A stretch of 64,000 nt of DNA, taken from assembly GCA_030407085.1 (NCBI GenBank), contig CM059586.1:35203501-35267500 (forward strand). The letters run 5' to 3'. Below, one piece after another: positions 1-12,660 of the stretch. Numbering within the stretch: the stretch's first letter is position 1; each line of letters starts with the position of its first letter. Below the pieces are notes generated by a model. That model had not been told where the DNA came from, ran no database searches, and worked only from the letters and a program-made list of their open reading frames with translations. The DNA is from Trichopria drosophilae (taxonomy: Eukaryota > Arthropoda > Insecta > Hymenoptera > Diapriidae). The position numbers were made by a program, and so were the translations under genes.

Positions 1-330
1 GGTGTCCAAAAAATTGGTGTCAATATTACAGATTTGTATTACATATATTTTCAAGGAAAAATAGTACCGAATTTTGATCTGAGAAAAATGGCGAGACATT
101 GAATTTTCTATTAAAAAAAGTACTTATTAGGCAATAATTTTGGTAATTGTTAGTTTGATGAGTGAGTACTCATTTTAACCCGTTCCCTGATTGTGTCCAC
201 TGTAGAGCAAAAAATGTTATTTGGATTATTGGAATTAGTTGTAAAATTTGAACGTTATATACTACATACATTGACGCGTTTGTCCTCTGCAAAGCAGTGA
301 ATGTGTTAAAGAAGTTTTGAGTCTTAGTTA

Positions 331-360
331 GGCAGGGTTAGGTTAGATTAGGTTAGGTTT
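331..360 (+). repeat. Degenerate TTAGG-type repeat
   Basis: The sequence reads as GGTTAGGTTAGATTAGGTTAGG, in 5-bp steps with one substitution. The TTAGG unit is the canonical telomere repeat of most insects. Here it is short, interstitial and imperfect, so it is not a telomere; such scraps are common in insect genomes. It is one of the few hints to the host group. Confidence 0.55.
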
Positions 361-1034
361 ATGACATTTATACCTATGATGAATATTTCTTTAGTTATAG
401 ATACCTAAATGGAAAAAATAATTATTAAATAATAATTGCGGTTTTCGGGTCTGCCTCATTTATTTAAATAGTAGCTAAGAAACTATCGTACAACAATAAT
501 TTGTCAAGCTTAAAAAGATGCAGAATTTGGCCTTTTATACGTTATGTTTTGATAAATGAGGATCCGACAGGAAACTTATTAATGTCGTGGAATTATTGAT
601 AAACTCACCTTCATGACAGAATTCGTTTTTCGACAACTCTCTGACATTAAAGGATCCACGTTTTTATAAAAACCTAACGTGTAAGGGGTAGGTATATTTC
701 TTCGTATTTTCATAGCCTATAACTTATTTTTAGGAGATTTTTCGTTGACTGTTTAACGAATTGAGATAAACACGAAAATCAGCAGAAAATCGGCAATTTT
801 TTCACTTCACGGACTTATAGCTAGAGAAATATTTATCGCAGGTGAACATATGGCAGATATGAATGGTAAGTTTTAGAAAAAATGTTTATCACTTATCAGA
901 ATACCTTTGACACTTGCCGAGTTGTGGGAAAAAAGTGACTTTTATGAAGAAAATAAAATGGCATCTCTCAAATTCTATGCTTCAGATACAATTTTAGTAC
1001 TAAACTTTTTTCCTAAAAATATCTCAAAATCAAA

Positions 1035-1070
1035 ATCTGAAATATCTCTACCCAGTTTTTGGGCACCCTG
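1035..1070 (-). mobile_element. Solo terminal end of a CAGGGTG-class DNA transposon
   Basis: On the minus strand the sequence begins CAGGGTGCCCAAAAACTGGG directly after a TA dinucleotide (1071-1072). This matches the termini of the complete element at 12661-13452 in its first eight bases and its following A-run. No partner end is visible upstream, so it is probably a truncated copy. The flanking 1-kb sequence shows no transposase frame. Confidence 0.4.
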
Positions 1071-2776
1071 TATAACTTTTAAACGTCTTTCACATCAAAT
1101 TCAATGAAGTAAAGTGTAAGTTTTAAACAATTTTTAAGAGAGCGTTTTGACATTTTAGATTCTTAAGGTTCTCTTAATCTTATTAAAAATGATATGGTAT
1201 ATTTTTTACAGTTTCATTGAAGCGACTTACGAAGAGTGAACGTCAGTTTTTAGGATGAAGCGAGTAGCCAGATAGAGTGAGTTGAACCCCCCTCTAAATT
1301 GTTTTTAGACGACTATCACAGTTCTACTTTTCTTCAAAGTTCACATTTTCAAATAATGGTACCGAACATAAAAATGGTAATACTATAAGATTCAGAAGAC
1401 GTCCCTGACGGACTTTAATGAAAACACGCATAATTACGTATTTTAATTCGCAAATGAATGTCGTAAATTTGATTGTTATGGTAAATTTACCATTAATTTG
1501 CTATTACTATTACAAAAATGAATATTTACTTGCCTTCATTATTAAAAAAAAACACAATTCGTAGTTTTCGCAATTGTCTCGTAAATTACTCAATATTTTG
1601 AAAAATACTTTTAATAAAAATTGTAGATCTAATTAAGATACACCTGTCATATCTAGTGTATTTTCCCTTTAAGATTAGTAGTTTTCGAGAAATTTCGAAA
1701 AAACTATAAAACACCATAAAACGACATTGACTGGAGGTTAGGTTAGTTTAAAAAAGCAGGGCCTCAGGTGGAACTCGTAGCAAGAAGACACTACGAATTG
1801 CCTTTTAACCTTAAAAAATGCACTCTACATTTTAATGCCGTGTTACTATAAACCTTTACTTTTAACAGCAATATTGGTCTCATTTCGTGGTAAGCATTTT
1901 TCGATATTTTTAGCATCTTACGAGATAATTTCGAAAAACCACGAGTTATGGCTGTCTTTTTGTCATTTTACCATGCAAATCAAATTTGCGCCAATTGCCA
2001 CTACCAGTTTCGTAATCAGGATTAGGAGGAAATCAGTATTTAAATATCATAAAATAGAATAATTGTAATATTCACTCAAATGCCAAATATGTAATTATTT
2101 TTTTATGAATTAAGTCGGTATAGATGTTTTACAAATAAAATGCATAGCAACATAAACACACCATCGACCGATTTGCACATTTAGTTATATTTTTTTAATT
2201 GCAATTGTTTTACTGGTACTACGCATATTCTCATAACACGGCCAAGGATATTTTGTCGGCCGTGTGCTAATCTAGAAGTAATATTGTATGGGAAATATTT
2301 GCAATTATATCATATGCGTAAACACTTCTGTTATGTAAATGATACGAACAACGTAACAGAAACAAAGAAAAATGTAAATTGATTTATAATTGCATTTCCA
2401 TTGCATTCAATGTGAATTGATTTTGTTTATTTCTTTTCCTGTTCGTAACTACTTGACATAAATGTCATGTACACGCCCTTGGTAGAATTCTACATGATTT
2501 TCATTCAACGTGAGAAACGATGAACTAAGACCAGTTGAAGAATTTTTATGTCTGCAAGTGATCACTGCTCACAAAATATAAAATTTATACCCGATTATTA
2601 TTTGTTATTTTGTTTCTTATATATAAACATGAACATTTTAAATATAAGTTACAAAATTATAAATAATATTCTTGTATGTACAAAACAATAATTAACAATA
2701 AAACAATAAAGATTGAAAAATGGAGCGGTCGTCAGAATTTTAGGTAAAGTAAAATATTACTTCATAGTTAATAATA

Positions 2777-3007
2777 CACTAAAAAAATGTTCTGGTCAAA
2801 TTCGACCGTATTACTATTTCTTCTGGTTATAATAACCAGAATTCTGGGTAGTTTAATTAGAAAAATAATTGTTTTATCAATATCTCTAGTTAAACCAATA
2901 ATATTTCTGGTTAAACCAACCATAATTCTGGTTATTCTAACCAGAAAAATAACCAGGGCCTATTTAATATCTTTTCTGGTTATATTTTAACTATTTTTTT
3001 CTGAGTG
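2777..3007. mobile_element. TA-flanked palindromic insert, word AACCAGA (copy A)
   Basis: The insert is flanked by TA at 2775-2776 and 3008-3009. The left end reads CACTAAAAAAATG; the right end read inward on the minus strand is CACTCAGAAAAAAATAG, so the left copy appears to have lost three bases. The interior repeats TCTGGTTA and its complement TAACCAGA about ten times in mixed orientation, separated by A/T spacers. A 67-codon frame at 2787-2990 is a by-product of this repetition. No transposase is present. The TA duplication is typical of Tc1/mariner-class mobilisation, but assignment is inferred. Confidence 0.65.
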
Positions 3008-4756
3008 TAGTACCAGTAATACTAAAAGTAATTGGTAATCTGGCAAATCCAATAATTACGCATTTAAATATTGACATTGTGGCATGTTTCACATTAACAA
3101 TATAGTTAAATAAATCATTTTCTCTCCATACTAGTTATTTATCACTACCCATTATTCATTAATCAAGTTAATTAAATCAAGTTCCAAATATGCAAAAGTT
3201 TATTCCAAACATGACGTACATTATAAGAAAAATGTTCAAATATGCTGTTTTTTAGAGTCACCGATTCAAAAATGGGTTTCAAAATGTCAAAATGGAGGAT
3301 CCAATAAGGCGGAAGAATTGGTTAAAATTCATCAAAATCATAGAAAAATACTTTTTTTTTTGTACATTGGGAAGATATTTTGGGTTACTTGATATTTAAG
3401 ATTTAATCCGGCTTTTCAACTGTCAAAAGAAAATTATTTTTCATGTAAATAAAACATTTGTATGTTTTTTGTTTTTAATAGCAATTAAATTAAGCTCAGA
3501 TCTTATCATTATTCATAATTATTATATTATTGCATTTTGATTAAGCAAATGTTGATTAGGACATATTATATTACATAGTTATGTTTAACGATTAAATATC
3601 ACGTGCTGTACTAAGCAGTATCAATGTTCATCAGCTTCTATCGAACGAAATTAATACACCAGTTCGCATTTCATTTAGTAATATTCCGACTAACGTGTGT
3701 ATTAGAGAATATTAAATGTATATTTTCCGAAGAGAAAGAAACAGTCGTAAAGCAAAATGTTAAAGGCAATTGTTTATCTGAAATATTTACTTGTCGAAAC
3801 GACATAAACTTTATAAAGAGATACATTTTGTTATAGATTGAGCTTTATTTAATTGTAATAATAATTAGAAATATTGTAATTAAAGTGCTGTATATGCGAC
3901 CGCATTATACAAAACGGTGAAGCAATAATAAAATATAATTTATCGTAAAATGAAACCATGTGGTTACTGCATGTGGTTTCTGGTAAAGATTACTTTATAA
4001 TTAAGAACGTAAATACACGTATTACATAATTAATGTTACGATTTTTACTGAAGTATAAAATAATATTTAAGAATATATTACATTAAAATAAATACACGAT
4101 TTATATAACCCATTTTTAATTTTGAGATTATTGCAAATTTTATTTTGAATTTTAGATCATTATGAAGAAAGTAATATAATTAGGGAACAATTTTTTTCGA
4201 ATAAACAGTTAATTCTTTAAAAGAAGTATTTGATAAAGCTTCTACACGACTTTGAAACTGAAGTAAATTTTCCTGCCACTATGAAAAATTCATTAAATGT
4301 ACTTTGTAATTATTTACTGTACTGCAGATCTGAGAAATCACTTTTAAGAAATTCAAAATAATTTATATATAATGCAGTTAGAATTATGAAGTTCCTTTTT
4401 TCTTTCTTTTTTATTAAATAAATATTGCGTGCACTATGAGGAAGCGGGAGTTTAGTAGTTCGTGTAGAGTTTTCATTACTAGTGTTTATTTTGCAAAGTC
4501 TGACCTTATATTAAAAAAGTCTCACAAGCCTTCTCTTCATCCATAACATACTTTGCCTTGGAGTCACTTTTAATTTTTGTCGAATTTTTAAAACCCCGGG
4601 AATTTCAGAAATTTTCCAGCATCAAACTGAAAACAAGCCTTACCACTACCCAAACACTAAAGGAAGTATTCACTGCGGTATTTTTTAACGATATGAATAT
4701 AAATCATTATGTTGATTTTTTCAATTTTCAATGTTTAGTGTAGGGGTAAGTAATAA
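3008..4756. other. AT-rich sequence without a supportable gene
   Basis: Only short chance frames are seen (up to 70 codons at 3624-3836). A degraded monomer of the ATGGCGGA repeat family lies near 3268-3312 (AAAATGGAGGATCCAATAAGGCGG-like, imperfect). Nothing else is recognisable. Confidence 0.5.
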
Positions 4757-6045
4757 CCCCATAAAAAACACTTCTTGTAAAGAAACTCGCCAAGTTCTTA
4801 TTACTAAAACATAATTACCAAAAAAATGCTATCAGAATTAAATTATGTGCAGTTATAAGGCTATATTCTTATTCTACAAAAAGCATTGAAATCACGTAAT
4901 AAGGCCAAGTTCTTTCTAATGAATGAAACTATCTATTAATGCAATATACAATAATTTGGAAAGAAAATTTTGCGTACATTCAGAACACCACAAAATTTTT
5001 CAAGAAATTTCTTTGAAGTCAAAGCAATTCTAATCATTTGTTTAATGAAATTACCATTTAATGAAAAAAATGTTATTATTGAATTTAATGAACTTTAAAA
5101 ACCGATGCAATATCATCAATAATATACACATTGGCCCTTATTCCAAGCATTCCACAACTGACTTGTCAAAAACTTGGCTGCCCTTCTAGTCATATTTTTC
5201 GGAGAATCTTGGTCCCCTAGGAATGGTCCCCATTTCGAAGTGTCATGCAATGTATTATTTGCAATTTCTTACATTTTGTTACGCATTAATTTATCATCAC
5301 AGCATTTACATTCATTTGCACAACAAAATATTCATCTTTACAATACTTGATACGTCAAAAAATTCTAGTACTATATAATTCTATTAGTAAACATAACTTA
5401 TATAAAAAATGGGGTACTTATCATTGCATAATGAGATGAGGTGAAAAAAGCATAGTAAATTAAGTAAAACCATTTGGTTTGGAGGCTATAATGGTAGCAC
5501 CCAACCGTCAACGGCGGGGCATATGTCGTAGCTTTGTAATATGAACCATTGTTTACCATTCGAGGTACTGTTTGTCAATGCAACACCATATCATAATTGC
5601 TATTTTACTTCCTGTACATTTCAGCAATTTCATCTATTTAGCATACATTTTTGGCGAATGGTAATATGACGCTATCTAGAAACATGATACCATATTGAAA
5701 ATTGCAAGAACTTCCTTTTTAGAAAAATAGTTTTGTAATTTGGGATAGCATTATACTTTTATTGACAAGCCCGTTGTGGAATGCTTGGTATAAGGGCCAA
5801 TATGTATATTATTGATGATATTGCATCGGTTTTTAAAGTTCATTAAATTCAATAATAACATTTGTTCATTAAATGGTAATTTCATTAAACAAATGATTAG
5901 AATTACGTGATTTCAATGCTTTTCGTAGAATAAGAATACAGCCTTATAATTGCACATAATTTAATTCTGATAGCATTTTTTGTGGTAATTATGTTTTACT
6001 AAGAAAAACTTGGCGAGTTTTTTTACAAGAAGTGTTTTTTTGGGG
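4757..6045. mobile_element. 1.3-kb foldback element with long inverted repeats
   Basis: Left-arm sequence from 4757 to about 5172 is repeated in inverted orientation from about 5757 to 6045. Matching landmarks are AACACTTCTTGTAAA, ACTCGCCAAGTT, AACATAATTACC, GCATTGAAATCACG and GCCCTTATTCCAAGCATTCC. Identity is high. The left arm carries an extra segment of about 125 bp (4901-5025), bracketed by AAT, that is missing from the right arm. The central loop (about 5173-5756) has no coding frame. Outer ends start with CCCC/GGGG, and flanking bases (TAATAA, ATTATAA) are too AT-rich to prove a target duplication. It is a non-autonomous foldback/MITE-like element; the superfamily is unknown. Confidence 0.75.
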
Positions 6046-6197
6046 ATTATAATACACATATCGGAATATCATTTTTTAGTATTATATATAAAATGTATTA
6101 GTCTGAAGAAGGAATTTTTTATAAATATTCAACAGAATAGAAAAGAAGAAGTCGAATAAGTCGAAACAAAAATCCAACCTTTTTTCTGTTCAATATA

Positions 6198-6530
6198 CAC
6201 TCTAAATCTCTTAAGGTGAATTTTCAGCCATCTTCCACTTTAACTAAAGTGAAACTTTGACTAGAGAAAAAACGACATTGCCACTTTCATTTCGTCAATT
6301 CTAACCTCTAAATAGTGGTTTGAAACTTTCTCTTTAAAGAAGCCAAAATTACTTTAAACAAAAGTGTATGATTGTCGCACTGAAAACTGAGACATATCAG
6401 CGCGAATGAAATTTGAGGTTAGAACCTGTCGATCAAAAATCACTTTAAGAAAGGGTGGCTGAATACTGACTTTTTTAAAGTGAAATTTAATTACATTAAA
6501 GTCGATTTCACCTTAGGAGAATTTAGAGTG
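6198..6530. mobile_element. TA-flanked palindromic insert, CACTCTAAAT termini (copy P)
   Basis: TA flanks lie at 6196-6197 and 6531-6532. Left end CACTCTAAATCTCTTAAGG; right end on the minus strand CACTCTAAATTCTCCTAAGG, so terminal inverted repeats of about 25 bp are followed by looser palindromy. The interior repeats the words CACTTTAA and AAAGTGA in both orientations, plus a GAGGTTAGAA/TTCTAACCTC pair. It shares ends and word with the insert at 57377-57528 and probably with 19148-19311. No protein is encoded. Confidence 0.7.
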
Positions 6531-6989
6531 TATCGACTGCATGTAAACTTTTATTTATTTATTAATTTTTGGGAAGCCACAGAAAATTAATTCAGTTTTT
6601 AAAAAATGCCTTAAATCTTTAAAACGAGTAGTAAAGATATTAATAGTATTACGAGCTCTAAAATATCGTTACATTATGTTCATTTTAAAAGATCTTTTTC
6701 GGCCTAAACAATTACCTGCAAGTTTTTAAAATTCTGAATTGTTTTATTACAGCTTTGTATAAAGAGTTGTAATATTTTTAAAGTGACGTAAAGAATTAAA
6801 AGGCACAGGAAGAGAATACTCCTCTGCAATATCCAAAAAGAAGACAATAAAAAAGAAAGTAATGGACAGAACGGAAGGAGTGAAGGAATCTGAAATTGCG
6901 AGACTTTTCACGCGGGGATAATGTCATGGTGTTACGGAACGGCACGATTAAATAAAATCTAATCGTCAATAAATTTCATTTACCAACTA

Positions 6990-7510
6990 GGAAGCACAAA
7001 GGAATCACGGCACGACCTGGCCTTATGATTTATCATCCGGGTTTAGCGTGGCTAATTCGGTTATCATCATTTTCGGTAGCCGATTTTTACGAGCCGTCAC
7101 TCTCGAGGCCGCCGTAAAATCAGCAATTCTTTTTTCTACCTTCTTCGAACAAATCCTTTTATAAATTGAAGTGGCCAAAAAAAGTGCCGGACGTGAAGTC
7201 GCGTCTCGCATACGTGTATACAGGAGCGAGTCGAACCAGCGTGACGTGCGAAACGCGCAATGTAAATATATACGAAAAGGGCAAGGGACTTTTAAAGGCT
7301 GTAAAAGCGAACCTCGAGAAGTAACAGAACTTGTTTCTTGCCTCTCGAACCGAAAGCGGAGTGTAAGGAGTCGCAGTTACGACCTGGAGCTCCTCCTACG
7401 GACGAGGTGCTCGAACCTATATTTTTTATCCTTTAAAAATGCAAATGACGGTTGGCAAAGTTCGAACCTCTACCAAGGTTCAAAATTCGTTTTCGAAGGT
7501 AGAAATTGAA
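6990..7510. other. CpG-richer block of unknown function
   Basis: GC and CpG content rise clearly above the flanks (CCGG, CGAGG, GCGTCTCGC, ACGAGG). Frames on both strands stay open (62 aa minus at 7023-7211, 112 aa plus at 7171-7509), as expected when stop-codon-rich AT sequence gives way to GC-rich DNA. Neither product is recognised. It could be an unannotated exon, promoter or conserved regulatory element; the sequence alone does not decide. Confidence 0.35.
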
Positions 7511-8779
7511 AATCATTAACCCTGATGACAGAATAATTTAAGTCGAATAACGATTTCTGGACATTTAAATCGAATGGTCTTGAGGAAAGAAATAGATGAG
7601 GAATTTTTGACCATTTAAAAATACGTAATTTCGAGATGTATATAATTAGTAACCTTCCTATTTACATTTTTTGGTACTCCATTTACTGAAGCAACGAGAC
7701 GCTGTCTATGCTACGCTATGGAAACTTGTATCACCTGTTTTGAGGCGAATTTTGACGGAAGAAACTAATCCACAAGATGTCGCCCCAAGCTATACCCCAA
7801 TCCCTGCTGATATATGCCTCTCACTCCCCTAAAGTTCTAATAACCCCTTACCCTATCTTACCTATTTTTCCTGTCGCAAACCGTTAATATTACGGGATTT
7901 AAGAGGAAGGGTAAACGCGCGGTACTGTAGTGGGGGGCACAAGGCGCTCGACGCGCCAGTTTCGTTAGCCTCAAGAAAGCGACCATAAAAAATTGGACAG
8001 TACCACTCGCATGAATTAAACTGTATATAGGTACACATCGGACTATGCAAATAAAAAATGCATACCGAGTATTCGAAAATAACAATTTCAGCCATAAAAA
8101 ATCCATTATTTTTTATCATAAACCCCATTATAACTGAGAACAAAACCAATTGCATGATTTTTTGTAAAGTTTTACAGCTTTGTCGTTATTGTTATCATGA
8201 CATAATCATTTCTTCTAATGCGTAGAATTTTGACATTGATTGAGAGTGTTAAAGCAACGTTAATAGTGTTATTGTCGGTTTGAGATGACACCCCTTAACT
8301 CTAACCATCAATTACATCCACCAATCAATTAGACTTTTGTTTAACCCAATCGCGTGCGAGGGTGAAATATGCTGGTTGGTTCCCCGTGTAGAATAGGGAT
8401 ATCACGCAGTTGAAGGATTTCTTCATCGATTACAAGATTAGGGCTGCACATGAAAACTGTGCGTTCGTAGAAAAAAAGTAGGAAAACTTTGAACATCTCA
8501 TATTTTTATTGGATATTTACGTATCTACGATCTACAGGATTGAAAAGTCGTAAAATATAAACGGCAAATGGTCAGAAACTTAAGTCTGACGTAAACATTA
8601 TTAGAAGTGGTTGTGTTCGCAGAATACCTGAATACGGCTATACGCAATGTAACGTAAGAAAAGGAAAAAAATAAAAGCAGGAACGAAAAGCGTGGGCGAC
8701 AAGTCGAGAGCAGAACATGGTGCGAGAAACGTTCTGACGCACTTATGTGTAAACTGGCTATCAGAGTGTTGGAAAATCC

Positions 8780-9480
8780 GCTATGTACACTCATTCCCCC
8801 TGCCTCCATTCCCTCAATTCCTTCATAACGCTCAATACTTTGAGTTTACTCCAGGATTTAATACATTTAAACTAATCCCCAATCCTCTCTACAATTATTG
8901 TCCCGTTTTCACAACCTCAGTTTACTCCATCTCTTTCTCATTTTGACAAATACATTTTTGCCATTCTTCCTTACCCTATTATTTTGTTTTCATATTCCTA
9001 CACCCAGTTTCGTTTTCTTCTTCATTTCTGTCCTCCCCCTATGTATTACCTGCATTTCGCTTTCAGTGTATTGTTTTCATCTCGTTCTTTCTATCCTATG
9101 AAAGATTCGCATCCTCCCCTTCGCCATTTTTTACTGATTATCTCTCTACTTTCTTAATGCATTCGCCCCATCCTTATCTTCTTTTCGCAATTCGTCTTCG
9201 AGGAGAGTGTCTCTCTGTTTCTCCACATACTGTTCTTCGTCTCATTATTTTTTGTTCCTACCATAATTTGGCATTGCCAAGTGTTTTTTACATCGTTTGG
9301 TGCTTCCCTTTGTTCTAAACGATCTTTGGCCCGCTTCTCTCTCCTCTTTACCTTCCTTCATCTCCTTGCCTTAATGTATTCTTGAGAATTCTTCGACTCA
9401 TCTTGCCCCCTTCCTTTTTTTACTCTCTATTTCTCTGCGGCATGATTATCCGTTAGGGATATCGTTCATTCGTTTCTTTT
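8780..9480 (+). other. Long pyrimidine-rich tract
   Basis: For about 700 bp the plus strand is strongly enriched in C and T (TTCCCCCTGCCTCCATTCCC, CTTTCTCATTTT, CTCCTCTTTACC). Purines are rare compared with the flanks. Short frames (84 and 67 aa) are leucine/phenylalanine/serine-rich, which is what CT-rich DNA encodes by default. It follows a CpG-containing stretch at 8690-8770. It may be a purine/pyrimidine-skewed regulatory or structural sequence, or part of a non-coding transcript. Confidence 0.45.
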
Positions 9481-10610
9481 GTCTTTGGACCTGTTAAAAT
9501 GGTTCCTATACGACTCTACCTTCGTTATAAAAGGATTTCGGAAACTATTCCTTCATTACACGCTATTCCTGACATGCTTTAATTTTCTTTTGCATCGTTA
9601 ACCACTTCTTGGGTTGTTTAATACTATTATGCCGTACATTCAAATAATAGGTATCATCCGACTTCGTTCACCTCATTCTCTATTTATCCCTTTATAAATT
9701 TTCGGTAATCAGTTTTGCCATAATTTGGTTTGACCTCAATTCTACCAAATCTCTTCATAACAACTCATCTTCAGATTTCTAATTTACTTTTAAAGTTGTT
9801 TTCCAAAATTCTAATATGTTAGGAATAAGACTGATTGGTAATGTACAAGTCCATTTAGTATTAAGAACAATTTGAAGGTATTTCAATTTGTGTTATACTC
9901 GACAAAAGTATCAATGTCTGATTACTGGTATTATTTTTAGGGCGAGATATGTATAAAATCAATAAAACCATCTTAAAACAAGATTTAGTATTTATTACAA
10001 TACACCGTGTCAACGCAGTTCACAATATATTTGCATAATATTAAATATTTGAAGAATATAATTCCTGGAACATTACCAAGGTAATATATTCAGCCGTTCT
10101 TATTATTAACGACGCCAACCACCGTTATATCTTCATTATGTCCGATATTTAAGGACGTGTTATTTTTTTAGCGTGTTTAATTTTTTTTATCTTTTTTCGC
10201 TGTGTTCTGGCCTCCTTGAGCTGGTCTCTTTTCGTCTCTTTCTTTCACTTATACTCGCCTCTCTCGAGTTTCTGGCAAGAACCAGTCCGGGGATTTACGA
10301 TAACCGCTTAAAGTTCAAGGATTTTCTGGACAAAAGCCACTTGACACTTTTAAAGCCCTCAAGCAGTAAATATCTCAAATTTGCTGAAGTCCCTTACGCG
10401 AGGGGTTCTCCAGGGACTATTCGTTGTTTTACGAATGTCGTCTTGTCATTGGAAATTATTCAATTTTATTTCAATTTTGTTTGTATGTCAGATTCTGAAC
10501 GTGTTTTAAGAACCAGTCAAATATGTATCCCATTTTTAAATGCCAGAAGCGATTGCTCTGTGACCCGTTTTATTATTCATTCTTTTGCAGAAACACATTA
10601 AGTTACCCTA
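9481..10610. other. AT-rich sequence without a supportable gene
   Basis: A 142-codon frame (10173-10601, plus) exists. It starts with a hydrophobic stretch and has no family signature I recognise, and I see no supporting promoter, splice or poly(A) arrangement. I treat it as a chance frame, at low certainty. Confidence 0.35.
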
Positions 10611-11089
10611 CACGGAGAGAAATTATTTACTAATAGTTAATGTAAGCTAATTTCAAGGCAGTACAACAATGCTAATTTGAACAGAAACTGTAAAGTCAAA
10701 AACAACAGGTAACTTTCAGACGAAAATACCAACATTTTCCTGTAATGTTATTGTATATTAACTCAATTACTTTAACATTCAGTATTAAATTCTGTAGTTT
10801 GAACTGCGCATGTCAACAAAGCGTCCAAAAATTCGCAGAAAATGACCGCGCGTGAGTATGTTTGTTTATCTCTGTTTCTGTGAAAATGTAAGCGCGTAAA
10901 TATGTCACGTAATGATCCCAACATTAATATTTAAAATTGTTATATCCACTATTAACGTAACAAATTTAACCAAATCTCAGATTACGATAACTTCAGGATA
11001 AAGTGCCTTACCTTAAGATCAAAACCTAAATTCTGCTAGCTTAACTATGAAGCTATTACATTAACTCTAAACAAACATTTCTCTCATTG
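10611..11089. mobile_element. TA-flanked palindromic insert, CACGGAGAGAAA termini (copy H)
   Basis: Left end CACGGAGAGAAATTATTT follows TA (10609-10610). Right end on the minus strand reads CAATGAGAGAAATGTTTG next to TA (11090-11091). Inside, AGTTAATGTAAGCTAATTTC on the left corresponds to AGTTAATGTAATAGCTTC on the right, so the palindrome extends at least 45 bp. The interior repeats words around TTAACTTTAACATT. No coding sequence is present. This is one of the longer members of the CACnGAGAGAAA class. Confidence 0.6.
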
Positions 11090-11091
11090 TA

Positions 11092-12660
11092 ACATTCAGC
11101 CATATTTAATTCTGCAATTAATTCCTCGAAATATTTGATATCTTTTATTAATTTTTCATTTAGAGCAAATGTCTTGGAATGCTAAAAAGAAATAGCAGAT
11201 CTATTAATTTTCTATGAAACAAATTGTTGATTTGAGTAGCATCCAATTAAAAGTAATAGGATATTCGTTAAATTACTATTAGGGGTACAATATCGTGTTT
11301 ACCCGTCGTTACGGATACTCACCATATCCTTAAATTGTTTGAAACATATTAAGATACCAGGATATAAATCCAACGTGTATACATTCTGGCACATTTTGGA
11401 CCAACACGCATGTGCGCATCTGTTACGCTAACGGTCATTTTAATTTCTCGAAATTGAATTCAGAATAGGTGTAAACAGGGGGAATTTTCTATTACTGATT
11501 TCAGTAATGGTCGATGACTTTTATGGTTTGCAGCTTTGGAAATTACTTTTAGATCAATTTATATTACGAAATGTGTATCTGTATAAAAGCATATGTTCTA
11601 ATGACGTTAATTGTTAGACTGAAACCCCTAATAGGCGATATCCACGGAGTCAACTTTCGGATATATAGAGGCTTTTAGTTAATTTTTATATTATTGTCAT
11701 TAATGAAATAAGAACGATACGTATCTATATTGGAAACATGAATTAGTGGCATTTTCACGATTTGAAGTACTTCATTAATAGCAAACCAAAAATAAAGCAA
11801 TTCGAGTGGAAGTGGATAGAGTGAAAAAAGGTGTACTAATGGTGTTTGTTATTTTTAATAAACATATCGTTATTATATAGAAAAAAATTACTTTCTTCTT
11901 TGCAATACTTTTTTTGTTTACCATTGAAACTTAAATTGATTATAAACAAAAGTAATTCCTTCATAAACTTTATTGTTTAAAACGTGTGGCTGTTAAAATT
12001 TATCAGCTGCATGGCTAACTTTTTTCCGTGTACTTCTCGTAGAAGTACTCTCCTTCGTCAAGTTAAATAAACTGAATTTTGAAATAGTCTTAGTCGATTT
12101 CGAAACTTCAGTTTCACAAAGTCCTAAAGTTACCTGAGAACATTAAATTTGATTGGTATGAGACTGCGGTAAGTAGTGAATGTAGATTTTTCCGTACCTT
12201 GAAACCCTCACTCCCTAAGCATCATTTTATGATTTTATCTAAACGATTGAAAAGATACTAATGATCTGATTTTACTTTATGGCATCTATTTCATACGAAA
12301 TAAAATTCTTTGCATTAAATAATGCTAATTGCTACTGGAAAAATGTTTGATGTATTTTTGATCGTATAAGTCGATTTTATAGCAATTTCAATGTTTTATT
12401 TAGAATATTCATCATCTTGGGATGGCCTCATACGATTTTCCAGAACTTCCCAGAATCTATACAAATCAGCGGCACACTAAAAAAACGCGATACTATTATA
12501 GCGCGTAATAACATTTTAAATTAAAAAAATTCTTTTCAATTATGAAAGGAAGTTCCACTTTTAATTTTTAACTTTGGGTTTTAATTTTAGTAAATGATTC
12601 AGGATCGACAAGCCGAATGCAATTAAATTACAGAAATTGTTTGCCGTACAAAGAAATATA
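11092..12660. other. AT-rich sequence without a supportable gene
   Basis: No protein-like frame or RNA gene is seen. A small palindromic scrap near 12472-12515 (CACTAAAAAAACGCG followed by TATTATAGCGCG) resembles a left end of the CACTAAAAAAA type, but no right end was found. Confidence 0.5.

Larger units (their letters stand above)
1..2776. other. AT-rich sequence without a supportable gene
   Basis: No frame here is longer than 75 codons and none resembles a known protein. Two things stand out. A TTAGG-like run (GTTAGGTTAGATTAGG-type) lies near 331-360 and a shorter GGTTAGGTTAG near 1736-1752; such runs are common in insect genomes, and TTAGG is the usual insect telomere unit. An isolated element end of the CAGGGTG class lies at about 1040-1070 and is listed separately. 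The remainder is A/T-rich with scattered homopolymers. Confidence 0.6.

Noticed and set aside
331..360. Telomere
   Set aside because: TTAGG-like run is only about 30 bp, imperfect and interstitial.
2787..2990. 67-aa Ile/Leu-rich membrane-like frame
   Set aside because: Encoded by the repeated AACCAGA word of a palindromic insert.
10173..10601. 142-codon plus-strand frame
   Set aside because: Hydrophobic start and no recognisable motif; no splice, promoter or poly(A) context. Treated as chance.
12472..12590. Another CACTAAAAAAA-type insert
   Set aside because: A left-end motif and a GCGCG micro-palindrome are present, but no right end or target duplication was found.
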